Part shown: in pieces, positions 1-5,849 of the stretch
How positions within the stretch are numbered: position 1 is the first letter of the stretch
Layout of the letters: each line of letters begins with the position of its first letter
Position numbers and translations under genes: made by a program
The notes under the pieces: generated by a model
Told to the model about the DNA's origin: nothing
The model's input: the letters and a program-made list of their open reading frames with translations, nothing else
The model's database searches: none
Source: Pseudomonadota bacterium
GTDB taxonomy: Bacteria; Pseudomonadota; Gammaproteobacteria; Acidiferrobacterales; Acidiferrobacteraceae
Assembly: GCA_021795255.1 (NCBI GenBank)
Contig: JAJYPQ010000233.1
Location: 1 to 6,548 of the forward strand
Direction of reading: 5' to 3'
Length of the DNA: 6,548 bases

Positions 1-121
1 CGTGTGACCGGGAGCCCCTGGTGTGGGCGCCTGGGTTCTTGGTGCGCGCGCGAGCGTGCTCGGAGGCCACTTGCAGACAGCCTAAGGCCTTGTTGAAGAT
101 GACACGATACATGCGATTCAT
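1..121 (-). CDS. N-terminus (ESPR) of autotransporter / haemagglutinin-type exported protein, partial
   Basis: Start of a large surface or secreted protein of the type V secretion class; only the first 40 codons are inside the window and the gene runs off the left end. The translation begins MNRMYRVIFNKALGCLQVAS and continues EHARARTKNP. This closely follows the extended signal peptide region (ESPR), whose usual form is MN(K/R)xYRVIWNxALGxWVVxSELARGRGK, found at the N-terminus of autotransporter adhesins and TpsA/filamentous-haemagglutinin-like proteins. In this family the ESPR slows inner-membrane targeting before Sec export. The ATG at 121 is supported by a strong GGGGGAG ribosome binding site seven bases upstream; the ATG at 112 is the fourth codon. 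The hydrophobic core of the signal peptide, the passenger and the beta-barrel must lie outside, so whether it is a type Va autotransporter, a TpsA or a trimeric adhesin cannot be seen. It lies 77 bases downstream of a glycosyltransferase-like gene on the same strand. Confidence 0.82.
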   Translation of the reverse strand, partial: MNRMYRVIFNKALGCLQVASEHARARTKNPGAHTRGSRSH

Positions 122-128
122 AACGGAA

Positions 129-135
129 CTCCCCC
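129..135 (-). promoter_or_regulatory. Ribosome binding site of the ESPR protein
   Basis: On the minus strand GGGGGAG lies seven bases before the ATG at 121. It fixes this ATG, rather than the in-frame ATG at 112, as the start, in agreement with the MNR beginning expected of an ESPR. Confidence 0.7.
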
Positions 136-163
136 TGATGCATCCGACGGCTGTATGAGCCGG

Positions 164-203
164 TCTTGTGATGTGTGTCTGTGTTGTGTTCTTGTGTGTT
201 AGG
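164..203 (-). other. CA-rich leader between glycosyltransferase gene and ESPR gene
   Basis: The minus strand here is almost only A and C with scattered G (plus strand: a TG-rich run). It includes the block CACAACAC and several CACA units. It begins at the stop codon of the upstream gene and ends about 40 bases before the ESPR start codon. Unstructured CA-rich leaders are known to act as translation enhancers and as targets of small RNAs such as GcvB (preferred target CACAACAY), but no such RNA is visible here, so a function is only a suggestion. It could also be simple low-complexity drift. Confidence 0.35.
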
Positions 204-1376
204 ACGCCGCGCGGTATGGGCTTGTGTCGCCGGCTTCTCGCCCCTCTGCGAGGGCATCCCGCACCCGCTCCAGGACCCCGGCCCAATCCCCGGGTTGGGT
301 TTGCCGGAAGAGCCGATGGCGCGGATACCAAGGGCTGTCCTCCCGGTCTTGCAACCAGCGCCACTCGGCCACGAACGGCAAGAGCACCCAGGCCGGGCGC
401 CCCAAGGCGCCGGCCAGGTGGGCGGGCGAGGAGTCGACCGAGATCACGAGATCGACGAGACTCACGATCGCCGCTGTGTCCTCAAAGTCCTGGATCTCGG
501 GCCCAAGCGGGACCACCGTCAGACCGGGGGGGCCTCCTGCGCTGCGGCCGGGCCCTTCTGAAGGGCCAGGAACGAGGCTTTGCTCCCCCCGAGCGCTCCG
601 AAGACCGCAAGCGGCAGCGAGCGGTTCGCGTCATTCGGATGGTCTGGGCGGCCCGCCCAGGCCAAGGCCACGAGCGGGCGCGGGAGCGAGGCCAGCCGCT
701 TGCGCCAGCGCGCGAGGCGCTCGGGGTCCGCCTGCAGGTAGGCGGTGTCCCCCGGGAGGTCGGTGAGCCGCAGGCCAAGCGCGGCCGGTAGGCTCATCAG
801 CTCGCAGTGGGCCACAAAGGGCGGGGGCAGTTGGCCCTGGGGGATGACGGTGCATTCCGGATACGCCCGCTTAATGAGCGGATAGGCACCCGGGTTGACC
901 TCGACTACCACGTGCGCGCGGCTGCGTTGCTGCGCGGCCCGGATCCAGCGAATGAACTGAAAGGTGTCCCCGAAGCCTTGTTCATCATGAATCAGCAGGG
1001 TGTGGCCGGGGATGGCCTCGCCGTCCCAGCGCGGGCGTTGGACCTTGCGTTCCCGCGCCCGGGTGTGGGGCAGGCTGTAGCGGTAACGGTACTCACGCCA
1101 GCCGTGTTCAAAATCCCCCAAGGTCAAAAGCGTATCGGCCAGATCATAATGCGCGGGCAGATCCCCCGGGAGGGTGGCGACAATCATCTCCTGGATGGCG
1201 CGGGCGGCCTCGAACTGCCTTTGCCCGCGCAGGGCCGCGGCCTGCAGTTTCCATAACGGGATGGGTCCCCTGCCGCCAGCCAGAGAGGGCTGCAGTAAGG
1301 CTTGAAGCGCTTTCAGCTGCCCCGCTGCGAGCAGGGCGCAGCCTTCGGTCACTATGTCTGCCAGCGGGCGACTCAT
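199..1376 (-). pseudogene. TPR / GT9-like glycosyltransferase, interrupted by a one-base frameshift
   Basis: Likely cytoplasmic glycosyltransferase of the TPR-plus-heptosyltransferase-fold (GT9-like) type. From the ATG at 1376 the first ~100 residues form TPR-like helices (PLWKLQAAALRGQRQFEAAR; PAHYDLADTLLTLGDFEHGW). The linker RPRWDGEAIPGHTLLIHDEQ follows, then the nucleotide-sugar transferase fold: GFGDTFQFIRW, LMSLPAALG, VALAWAGRPDHPNDANRSLP and LALQKGPAAAQEAPP. At that point this frame stops at 519. The missing C-terminus continues in the next frame without a gap (GLTVVPLGPEIQDFEDTAAI, then VISVDSSPAHLAGALGRPAW) and ends at 199. One extra C in the minus-strand C7 run (526-532) restores a ~390-residue protein, so all the family's landmarks are present. 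The break may be a sequencing error, slipped-strand phase variation, -1 ribosomal slippage (C CCC CCG) or a true mutation. The second frame has no ribosome binding site of its own. The neighbouring ESPR adhesin gene is a possible substrate (inference). Confidence 0.78.
526..532. repeat. G7/C7 homopolymer at the glycosyltransferase frameshift
   Basis: Seven consecutive G on the plus strand (C7 in the coding sense). The open frame upstream reads GCC CCC CCG GTC TGA and stops. The frame that continues the family sequence reads CCC GGT CTG ACG. Adding one C, or a -1 slip on the C CCC CCG heptamer, joins the two halves exactly where the homology passes from one frame to the other. Confidence 0.8.
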
Positions 1377-1546
1377 GGGGTGGTCCGGCCGAGGGCGGCG
1401 AGCCATACGGCTCGCCCGTGCGCTTTGAGTCCCCACAAGTGCCATGCGTCCGGCAGACCTGGGCGCCTGGCCAAAATCTGGCCGCAGAAGGCCTCACGCA
1501 CCGCCAATGGCGAGGGGTGAATAACAGATTGCGCGTGAGGATTCAT
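1373..1546 (-). CDS. Short TPR-like reading frame upstream of the glycosyltransferase
   Basis: 57-residue frame from ATG 1546 that contains what looks like one TPR unit: LAVREAFCGQILARRPGLPD followed by AWHLWGLKAHGR. The pattern (A/L)xxxCxQILARRPxxPDAxHLxGLxAHxxG is typical of the first repeat of TPR-glycosyltransferase proteins. The frame then runs AVWLAALGRTTP and stops in a TGA that overlaps the ATG of the following frame (ATGA, 1376-1373). Two readings are possible. It may be the true N-terminus of the glycosyltransferase, separated by a second frameshift, or a separate small gene translationally coupled to it. I favour the first because a lone TPR is unlikely to be a protein by itself. 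The frame is open further upstream to an ATG at 1639, but that region holds the structured leader. No strong ribosome binding site precedes 1546. Confidence 0.45.
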   Translation of the reverse strand: MNPHAQSVIHPSPLAVREAFCGQILARRPGLPDAWHLWGLKAHGRAVWLAALGRTTP

Positions 1547-1601
1547 AGGCCCGAAAGCCTCGTCAGAGCGACTGGTCTGGAGGCTGGGGCCGTCCCTACT
1601 T

Positions 1602-1628
1602 AAAAGGGCCAGGTCGCGGCTTGGCCCT
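1602..1628 (-). terminator. Weak intrinsic-terminator-like hairpin in the leader of the TPR/glycosyltransferase genes
   Basis: Read on the minus strand, AGGGCCA (1628-1622) and TGGCCCT (1611-1605) form a perfect 7-bp stem around a 10-base loop, followed directly by TTT (1604-1602; TTTT counting the last stem base). It ends 55 bases before the ATG at 1546, inside the presumed 5' leader. The U-tract is short, so it would be a weak terminator unless assisted. Confidence 0.4.
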
Positions 1629-1688
1629 CTCGCGACCACACGCCCTGGCCGCGGCGAGATTCACTCGCCCCTACCGGCCTGCGGTCGC
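1612..1688 (-). promoter_or_regulatory. Leader with mutually exclusive inverted repeats (attenuator-like)
   Basis: On the minus strand GGTCGCG (1637-1631) is a perfect complement of both an upstream GCGACC (1688-1683) and a downstream CGCGACC (1618-1612). Pairing with the upstream copy makes a long hairpin that also encloses GGCC/GGCC (1679-1676 with 1650-1647) and GGCGAG/CTCGCC (1669-1664 with 1658-1653). Pairing with the downstream copy interleaves with, and should block, the terminator-like stem at 1628-1605. This 1:2 versus 2:3 logic is that of attenuators or riboswitch expression platforms. I recognise no known riboswitch or leader peptide. Confidence 0.35.
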
Positions 1689-1712
1689 TACCCCCATACC
1701 CCTCTCTCGGCG

Positions 1713-1743
1713 CTCGAATTCTCGAAAATCTTTTTCGTTCGAG
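1713..1743. repeat. Nested inverted repeat in the upstream leader
   Basis: CTCGAA (1713-1718) pairs with TTCGAG (1738-1743), and inside it CGAAAA (1723-1728) pairs with TTTTCG (1732-1737) around a 3-base loop. Twelve base pairs form in all, interrupted by a 4-base bulge. It lies upstream of the attenuator-like segment and may be part of the same structured leader. Confidence 0.4.
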
Positions 1744-1813
1744 TCGCCCCCACATCTCAGGACCCATGAAGCCTTGGCTTATGGATACTGTTTGCGGTTT
1801 ACTAGTTATCGCA

Positions 1814-1842
1814 AAATTACAAGGACGTTTGATATATGTCAA
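1814..1842 (-). promoter_or_regulatory. Possible sigma-70 promoter reading toward the TPR/glycosyltransferase genes
   Basis: The minus strand has a perfect -35 TTGACA (1842-1837), a 17-base spacer and TAATTT (1819-1814). The -10 matches the consensus at its most conserved positions (T-12, A-11, T-7) but only 3 of 6 overall. Transcription would start near 1807 and give a ~260-base leader before the ATG at 1546. The -35 sits inside the 20-bp palindrome, so a protein bound there should affect initiation. Confidence 0.35.
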
Positions 1843-1845
1843 ACG
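1826..1845. promoter_or_regulatory. FNR/ANR-like palindromic operator
   Basis: CGTTTGATATATGTCAAACG is a 20-bp palindrome with 9 of 10 pairs complementary. Its core TTGAT-N4-GTCAA (minus strand TTGAC-N4-ATCAA) fits the box of the FNR/ANR/DNR branch of the CRP-FNR family. It lies in the most AT-rich part of the window. A second, imperfect copy, TTGAC-N4-GTCGA, is at 1853-1866, with centres 24 bp apart. The family assignment is by motif only; another dimeric regulator could use the site. Confidence 0.45.
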
Positions 1846-1869
1846 ATTTTCTTTGACGAATGTCGATGA

Positions 1870-2739
1870 ATTTGTGGGCCAAGCCCGGTTTCATTTTTTT
1901 GGGAACGATAATATTCGTTTATTCCAAGGGCTTACCAGGATGCATTCCTGTAGTACAAGAAGGGCCGGTGTCTCGCACTTTCGCGCTGGATCCAGGTGTT
2001 GCGGAGACACCCACCACGTTCGCCACACGGACTACCTCGCCCTATCATCGCGGTGCAGCGGCTGGCGTTGAACTTGGCGCTTCGCAGGATTGAGATGCCT
2101 ACACGCAAGAGGGCTGCTTATAGGGCCGGGAGGCAACGCACGCGGAGAACTGCACACAGACCGCAGTCCGCAGCGGCTCGCTGGTAAGGCGGGTCTTTTC
2201 CGGCCCTTGACGCCCAGAACCCGAATCTTGGTACGATTGTGCCCAAGGAGCCACGCGGGTCTTGAGCATCGGGAGCGATCCGATCCGCCGGCCCTATCAG
2301 GTCGGCTGTCGTCGCTACGGCACACGAATCCTTTGACTCAGCGCTTGCAACAAGACGCGTTGGGACGCGACCAGGGTAGGGGCTGCGAGACCCATGGACG
2401 AATCCCGATGACGTGCGAGCTTGAGAATTCGCGCGGCGTCGAGCCATTCCCTCCCGGGGAATAGCCAACGGGGGGCGCTGCCGCCACAGTGACGAGGTCC
2501 TTTCCCTGGGCCTGCAACGATGAGCAGATTCCCTCCTGATGCTCGACTTTTTTGCGAACGACCCGGCCAGATTACTTGGCTGGCCTCCGGAACCACCCGT
2601 GTCGCGGCTTCAAAACCATTGCCCGCATGATCGAAGGTGGCATGCGTCACCAAGACAACGCCGGGCAACAGGGCCTACGGGAAAGCGATAAGGATACCGC
2701 GCGGGACACGAGAAGCAGGAGGAGCGGCTTGCGACCCCT
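1870..2739. other. Long stretch without a recognisable gene
   Basis: About 870 bases between the operator region and the end of the GGDEF gene. Open frames of up to ~120 codons exist on both strands, but their translations are rich in Arg/Pro/Ser/Cys and lack any family motif. They overlap one another and have no good ribosome binding sites. I see no transposase, integrase, tRNA or CRISPR signal. It may be decayed coding sequence or carry an unrecognised non-coding RNA. The one clear local structure is the inverted repeat at 1967-2011. Confidence 0.5.
1967..2011. repeat. Inverted repeat with central palindrome
   Basis: GGTGTCTC (1967-1974) and GAGACACC (2004-2011) are perfect 8-bp inverted repeats; the pairing can be extended by GC/GC past one bulged base. 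The 10-bp palindrome CTGGATCCAG (1986-1995) lies between the arms. No T-run follows on either strand, so it is not a standard terminator. It could be an operator, an RNA stem or a remnant of an element end. Confidence 0.45.
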
Positions 2740-3504
2740 TTAAGAAGAAGCGGCTCCCTTGGCACGCAAGGGTTTAAAAGAGCAGACCCGGTTGCCGCCC
2801 TCTTTTTGCGCTCGACACAAGGCCTCATAGGCATTAGTCAAAAAGCGCTCCAGGTCCTGGCCTCGGCCGAACTCCGCCACCCCGCCACTCAGAGTGACCG
2901 TGGCCTCCCCGCCCGACACCAGAATGGGATTAGCGACGACCGCGTCCCGCAGACGCTCGGCGACCATAGTGGCCTGCTCCACGCGAGTCTGGGGGAGAAC
3001 CACGAGAAACTCGCAATCCTGGTAACGTCCCAGACGGTCCGGGAGCCGCAGCACCTCGCCCAAGGTCGCGGCTACCGATTCGAGGATGGCGCCCTCGGCC
3101 TCGTCTCCGAATCTCTCCTTCCACTCCGCGACACGGTCGACGCTGATCCGGACCAGCGAGACCGGCGTGCTGTAGCGCTGTGACTGGGCCATGGCCTCGA
3201 TAAGGCTTGAGGTGATGCCGCGTCGGTTCAGCGTGCGCGTCAACTCGTCGACAAGCCCGGTCCCCGGCAGGGGCGGGGCCTCCGACAAGGGCTCGGCCTT
3301 CGCGAACGGGCGCCACACCAAAACGTAGAGCAAGGGCGCGAGCACCAAAGCCTGGAGTAGAACGAACAAGCCCCATAGGTGCGGCCAGGCCAGGCTTAGG
3401 AGCGTCACGCTCATGGCCACAAAAAAGACCAGAACGGCAATCAAGCCCAGCGCGCGCCAAGGCAGAAGTCCGGCGCGCTTATTGGTAAAGATTAAAGGAT
3501 TCAC
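2740..3504 (-). CDS. Membrane-anchored degenerate GGDEF-domain protein
   Basis: 254 residues from a GTG start at 3504, chosen for the GGAG ribosome binding site six bases upstream (3511-3514). Two transmembrane segments (about 17-40 and 43-64) anchor it in the inner membrane. A GGDEF domain of normal length follows from DELTRTLNRRG (86-96) to the end. The fold is well preserved but the catalytic positions are not. The signature is Q162-D-C-E-F166 after RY instead of GGDEF. The metal-binding Asp of DxDxFK is Ser121, the guanine-binding Asn is Lys129, and the Asp of GHxxGD is Gly138. It should therefore not make c-di-GMP. By contrast RLPD (153-156), exactly five residues before the signature, matches the RxxD inhibitory c-di-GMP site. 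There is no EAL domain. It may be a c-di-GMP receptor, as with the degenerate GGDEF of PelD, or a structural partner. It follows uvrD on the same strand but has its own possible promoter in the 64-base gap. Confidence 0.88.
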   Translation of the reverse strand: MNPLIFTNKRAGLLPWRALGLIAVLVFFVAMSVTLLSLAWPHLWGLFVLLQALVLAPLLYVLVWRPFAKAEPLSEAPPLPGTGLVDELTRTLNRRGITSSLIEAMAQSQRYSTPVSLVRISVDRVAEWKERFGDEAEGAILESVAATLGEVLRLPDRLGRYQDCEFLVVLPQTRVEQATMVAERLRDAVVANPILVSGGEATVTLSGGVAEFGRGQDLERFLTNAYEALCRAQKEGGNRVCSFKPLRAKGAASS

Positions 3505-3533
3505 GGCTCGCTCCGGATTGAGGTGACTTTGAA

Positions 3534-3563
3534 ACTATAGGCGTCCGAACAGCGGGTTTCCAA
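3534..3563 (-). promoter_or_regulatory. Possible promoter of the GGDEF gene
   Basis: In the gap after uvrD the minus strand reads TTGGAA (3563-3558), an 18-base spacer and TATAGT (3539-3534), a fair sigma-70 match. The start would lie some 20 bases before the ribosome binding site, allowing expression independent of uvrD. Confidence 0.4.
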
Positions 3564-3568
3564 TCCCT

Positions 3569-5704
3569 CTAAAGAATTTTGAGCCCGGCATAGGCCAAGA
3601 CCAGCCATTTCACCCCTGCCGTTTCGAACCGGACCTGGACTCGTGCCTGTTCCCCGCGCCCTTCGCAATCGATGATCACGCCTTCTCCGAAGGTGGCGTG
3701 CGCGACCCGACCGCCGATCTTGGGGCCGGTCCTGGCCGGGCTTGAAAAACCAGCGGCTAATCCCGAGTCGGCCTGCATACGCGGCCGGACATGCTCCAAG
3801 AGCTCGTCGGGGATTTCCGTCAAAAAGCGGGAAGGCGCACAGTAGAGGTCCTGACCATGGAGGCGCCGCGTCTCGGCGTAACTCAAGGTCAATTCACGCA
3901 TCGCGCGCGTGATCCCGACATAACACAGTCGCCGCTCTTCTTCGAGACGCGCCTCGTCATGAAGGGATCGCTCGTGCGGAAATAAGCCTTCTTCTAGGCC
4001 CGTCAAAAAAACGATCGGGAATTCAAGGCCTTTGGCTGCATGCAGAGTCATGAGCTGGACCGAATCTTGGCCCTCGCCGGCTTGGCCCTCCCCGGACTCA
4101 AGGGCCGCGTGCGCCAAAAACTCGACGACATCTTGCCCTTCATGGTCTTCAGCGACAAAAAAACGTGCCGCCGAGACCAGCTCATCGAGGTTTTCGCCGC
4201 GCGCCTCGCCCCGCTCGCGACCCTCTTCCCGGTAATACTCGAGAAGCCCTGTCTCCTTAATGATGGCCTCAACTACGACATCCAAAGAAGACCCCGCCGT
4301 ATCCGCGCCGAGACGCTCGATCAGGGCCACGAACGCCCGCATCGCGGTACCCGATTTCCCGCTGATGCCCCCGTCCCTCGTCAAGCCCAGAGCAGCCGAC
4401 CACAAGGATGAGCCCTCCCCCTTGGCCTTAGCTCTTAGGCCTTCCACGGTACGCGCCCCTATGCCCCGGGTTGGGACGTTGACGATGCGCTCAAAGGCGG
4501 TGTCGTCGTGGCGGTTCATCAAGAGCCGCAGATAGGCGAGGGCATCTTTGATCTCGGTGCGATCGAAGAAGCGCAGGCCACCGTACACCCGATAGGGAAT
4601 GGCCGCGCGCACCAGAAGTTCCTCGAAAAGACGTGATTGGGCATTGGAGCGATATAAAATCGCGATGTCCCGCGGATTGGCGTCTTCCGACAAGAGGCGG
4701 CGGATGCGCTCCACGACGAAATGGGCCTCGTCTATACCGCTATAGGCGGCATAGACGGCCACTGGTCGTCCGTCGCGCCCCGCAGTCCACAAGGTCTTGC
4801 CGAGCCGTTGGTTGTTGTGCGCGATGACAGCGTTCGCGGCCCCGAGAATGCGCCCGGTCGAACGGTAGTTCTGCTCCAGACGAATCGTGCGCGTACCGGG
4901 GAAGTCGCGCTCGAACCGCAGGATGTTCTCGATCTCGGCGCCGCGCCAGCCGTAGATGGACTGATCGTCATCGCCGACCACGAACAGGTGCCCGCCGAAA
5001 CCGAAGGCCTTCAGCCACTCGTATTGAACAGCGTTGGTATCCTGGAACTCGTCGACCAACGTGTGCTGAAACCGCTTTTGGTAATGCTCGCGCAAGGCCG
5101 CCTGCGTGCGCATGAGCTCGAGCGGGCGCAGCAGAAGCTCGGCGAAATCGACCAATCCTTGATCCCGGCACAGCTGCTCATAGGCCTGATAAACCTGAAG
5201 CAGGGTGCGCTGCGTAGGATCAGCGCTTAAGGCCATCTTATGGGCGCGTCGCCCAGCGTCCTTGTGGCCGTTAATGAAGGACTGGACTTGGCGCGGAGGA
5301 AAACGCGCCTCGTCCAACCCTTGCGCCCGCAAAAGGCGTTTGATCAGACGCTGCTGGTCGTCGCTGTCGAGAATTTGGAAGGCCTCGGGGAGCCCGGCCT
5401 CGCGCCAGTGGGCGCGCAAAAACCGGTGCGAAAGCCCATGAAACGTCCCGATCCAGAGCCCCGAGACCGATTGCGACAACAGGCGCTCGATGCGCCGGCG
5501 CATCTCGGCTGCGGCCTTGTTGGTAAACGTGACCGCGATCAGGGCAAATGGAGAGACGCCTTGTTCGACGAGCCAAGCGATACGCTGGGTGAGCACCCGT
5601 GTTTTGCCGCTACCGGCGCCGGCTAACACGCGAACCGGGCCCGGAGACGCGGTCACGGCCCCGAGCTGGGCCTCGTTGAGGCCGTTTACCAAAGGGGATT
5701 CCAT
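3569..5704 (-). CDS. uvrD: DNA helicase II (UvrD), SF1A 3'-5' helicase
   Basis: ATP-driven 3'-5' DNA helicase that removes incised oligonucleotides in nucleotide excision repair, unwinds DNA in mismatch repair and displaces RecA. All superfamily 1A motifs are present (numbered from ATG 5704): Q motif Q13, Walker A GAGSGKT 29-35, motif Ia TFTNKAA 59-65, Walker B VDEFQDTN 217-224, motif III GDDDQSIYGWRGA 244-256, motif IV EQNYRS 277-282, motif V TLHAAKGLEF 553-562 and motif VI YVGITRA 595-601. The C-terminal Tudor-like segment (RVAHATFGEGVI to GVKWLVLAYAGLKIL) is that of UvrD rather than Rep. The length of 711 fits E. coli UvrD (720). The frame is open to an ATG at 5821, but the extra 39 residues do not resemble the family. 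The start at 5704 puts the Walker lysine at position 34, as in UvrD (35). No LexA-type CTGT-N8-ACAG box is seen upstream. Confidence 0.96.
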   Translation of the reverse strand: MESPLVNGLNEAQLGAVTASPGPVRVLAGAGSGKTRVLTQRIAWLVEQGVSPFALIAVTFTNKAAAEMRRRIERLLSQSVSGLWIGTFHGLSHRFLRAHWREAGLPEAFQILDSDDQQRLIKRLLRAQGLDEARFPPRQVQSFINGHKDAGRRAHKMALSADPTQRTLLQVYQAYEQLCRDQGLVDFAELLLRPLELMRTQAALREHYQKRFQHTLVDEFQDTNAVQYEWLKAFGFGGHLFVVGDDDQSIYGWRGAEIENILRFERDFPGTRTIRLEQNYRSTGRILGAANAVIAHNNQRLGKTLWTAGRDGRPVAVYAAYSGIDEAHFVVERIRRLLSEDANPRDIAILYRSNAQSRLFEELLVRAAIPYRVYGGLRFFDRTEIKDALAYLRLLMNRHDDTAFERIVNVPTRGIGARTVEGLRAKAKGEGSSLWSAALGLTRDGGISGKSGTAMRAFVALIERLGADTAGSSLDVVVEAIIKETGLLEYYREEGRERGEARGENLDELVSAARFFVAEDHEGQDVVEFLAHAALESGEGQAGEGQDSVQLMTLHAAKGLEFPIVFLTGLEEGLFPHERSLHDEARLEEERRLCYVGITRAMRELTLSYAETRRLHGQDLYCAPSRFLTEIPDELLEHVRPRMQADSGLAAGFSSPARTGPKIGGRVAHATFGEGVIIDCEGRGEQARVQVRFETAGVKWLVLAYAGLKIL

Positions 5705-5849
5705 GCCGGGAGTGTACCTGTTGGCCGCTTGTGAAAACACCCGGGTTCCAGCCCACGGCGTGCGCGAAGCGAAGCAGCAGTCGCGCCCCACACGTTGCAA
5801 TAGCCGCTCAAGTGGTGTCAACTAGGCGGTGGCCGTTTTGAGGTAAACC
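5705..5849. promoter_or_regulatory. Divergent intergenic region between uvrD and the 128-residue gene
   Basis: These 145 bases must carry the start signals of two divergent genes. On the minus strand there is a perfect TTGACA (5821-5816), but the best -10 at normal spacing, TGCAAC (5799-5794), is poor. On the plus strand TTGCAA (5795-5800) with TCAACT 17 bases on is also weak. GAGGT (5840-5844), five bases before ATG 5850, is a good ribosome binding site for the plus-strand gene. Confidence 0.4.

Noticed and set aside
148..162. Hairpin CGGCT-GTATG-AGCCG before the ESPR gene
   Set aside because: Only a 5-bp stem with no T-run; expected by chance in this composition.
1738..1750. GTTCGAGTC resembling a tRNA T-loop
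   Set aside because: No T-stem partner, acceptor stem or anticodon arm could be found around it.
1766..2071. Plus-strand 101-codon frame beginning MKPWLMDTVCGLL
   Set aside because: No ribosome binding site, no family pattern, Arg/Ser/Cys-rich C-terminal half; it crosses the palindromic operator and the inverted repeat.
1860..2093. Plus-strand frame MSMNLWAKPGFIFLGTIIFV, which looks like a small protein with a hydrophobic segment
   Set aside because: The hydrophobic run is explained by the T-rich DNA, there is no Shine-Dalgarno sequence, and the tail resembles no known protein; it stays unsupported.
2446..2462. ATTCCC / GGGAAT hairpin
   Set aside because: A 6-bp stem without a T-run and without flanking gene context; not a terminator I can support.
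2090..2464. Plus-strand 124-codon frame
   Set aside because: Composition is that of a chance frame in GC-rich DNA, with no motif and no ribosome binding site.
2315..2668. Minus-strand 117-codon frame starting MPGVVLVTHATFDHAGNGF
   Set aside because: The start hints at an EIIA- or hydrolase-like motif, but it does not continue into any recognisable fold, and it overlaps other frames equally lacking support.
5705..5821. N-terminal extension of UvrD by 39 residues from ATG 5821
   Set aside because: The extension has no similarity to UvrD N-termini and would overlap a TTGACA -35; the ATG at 5704 matches the family start.
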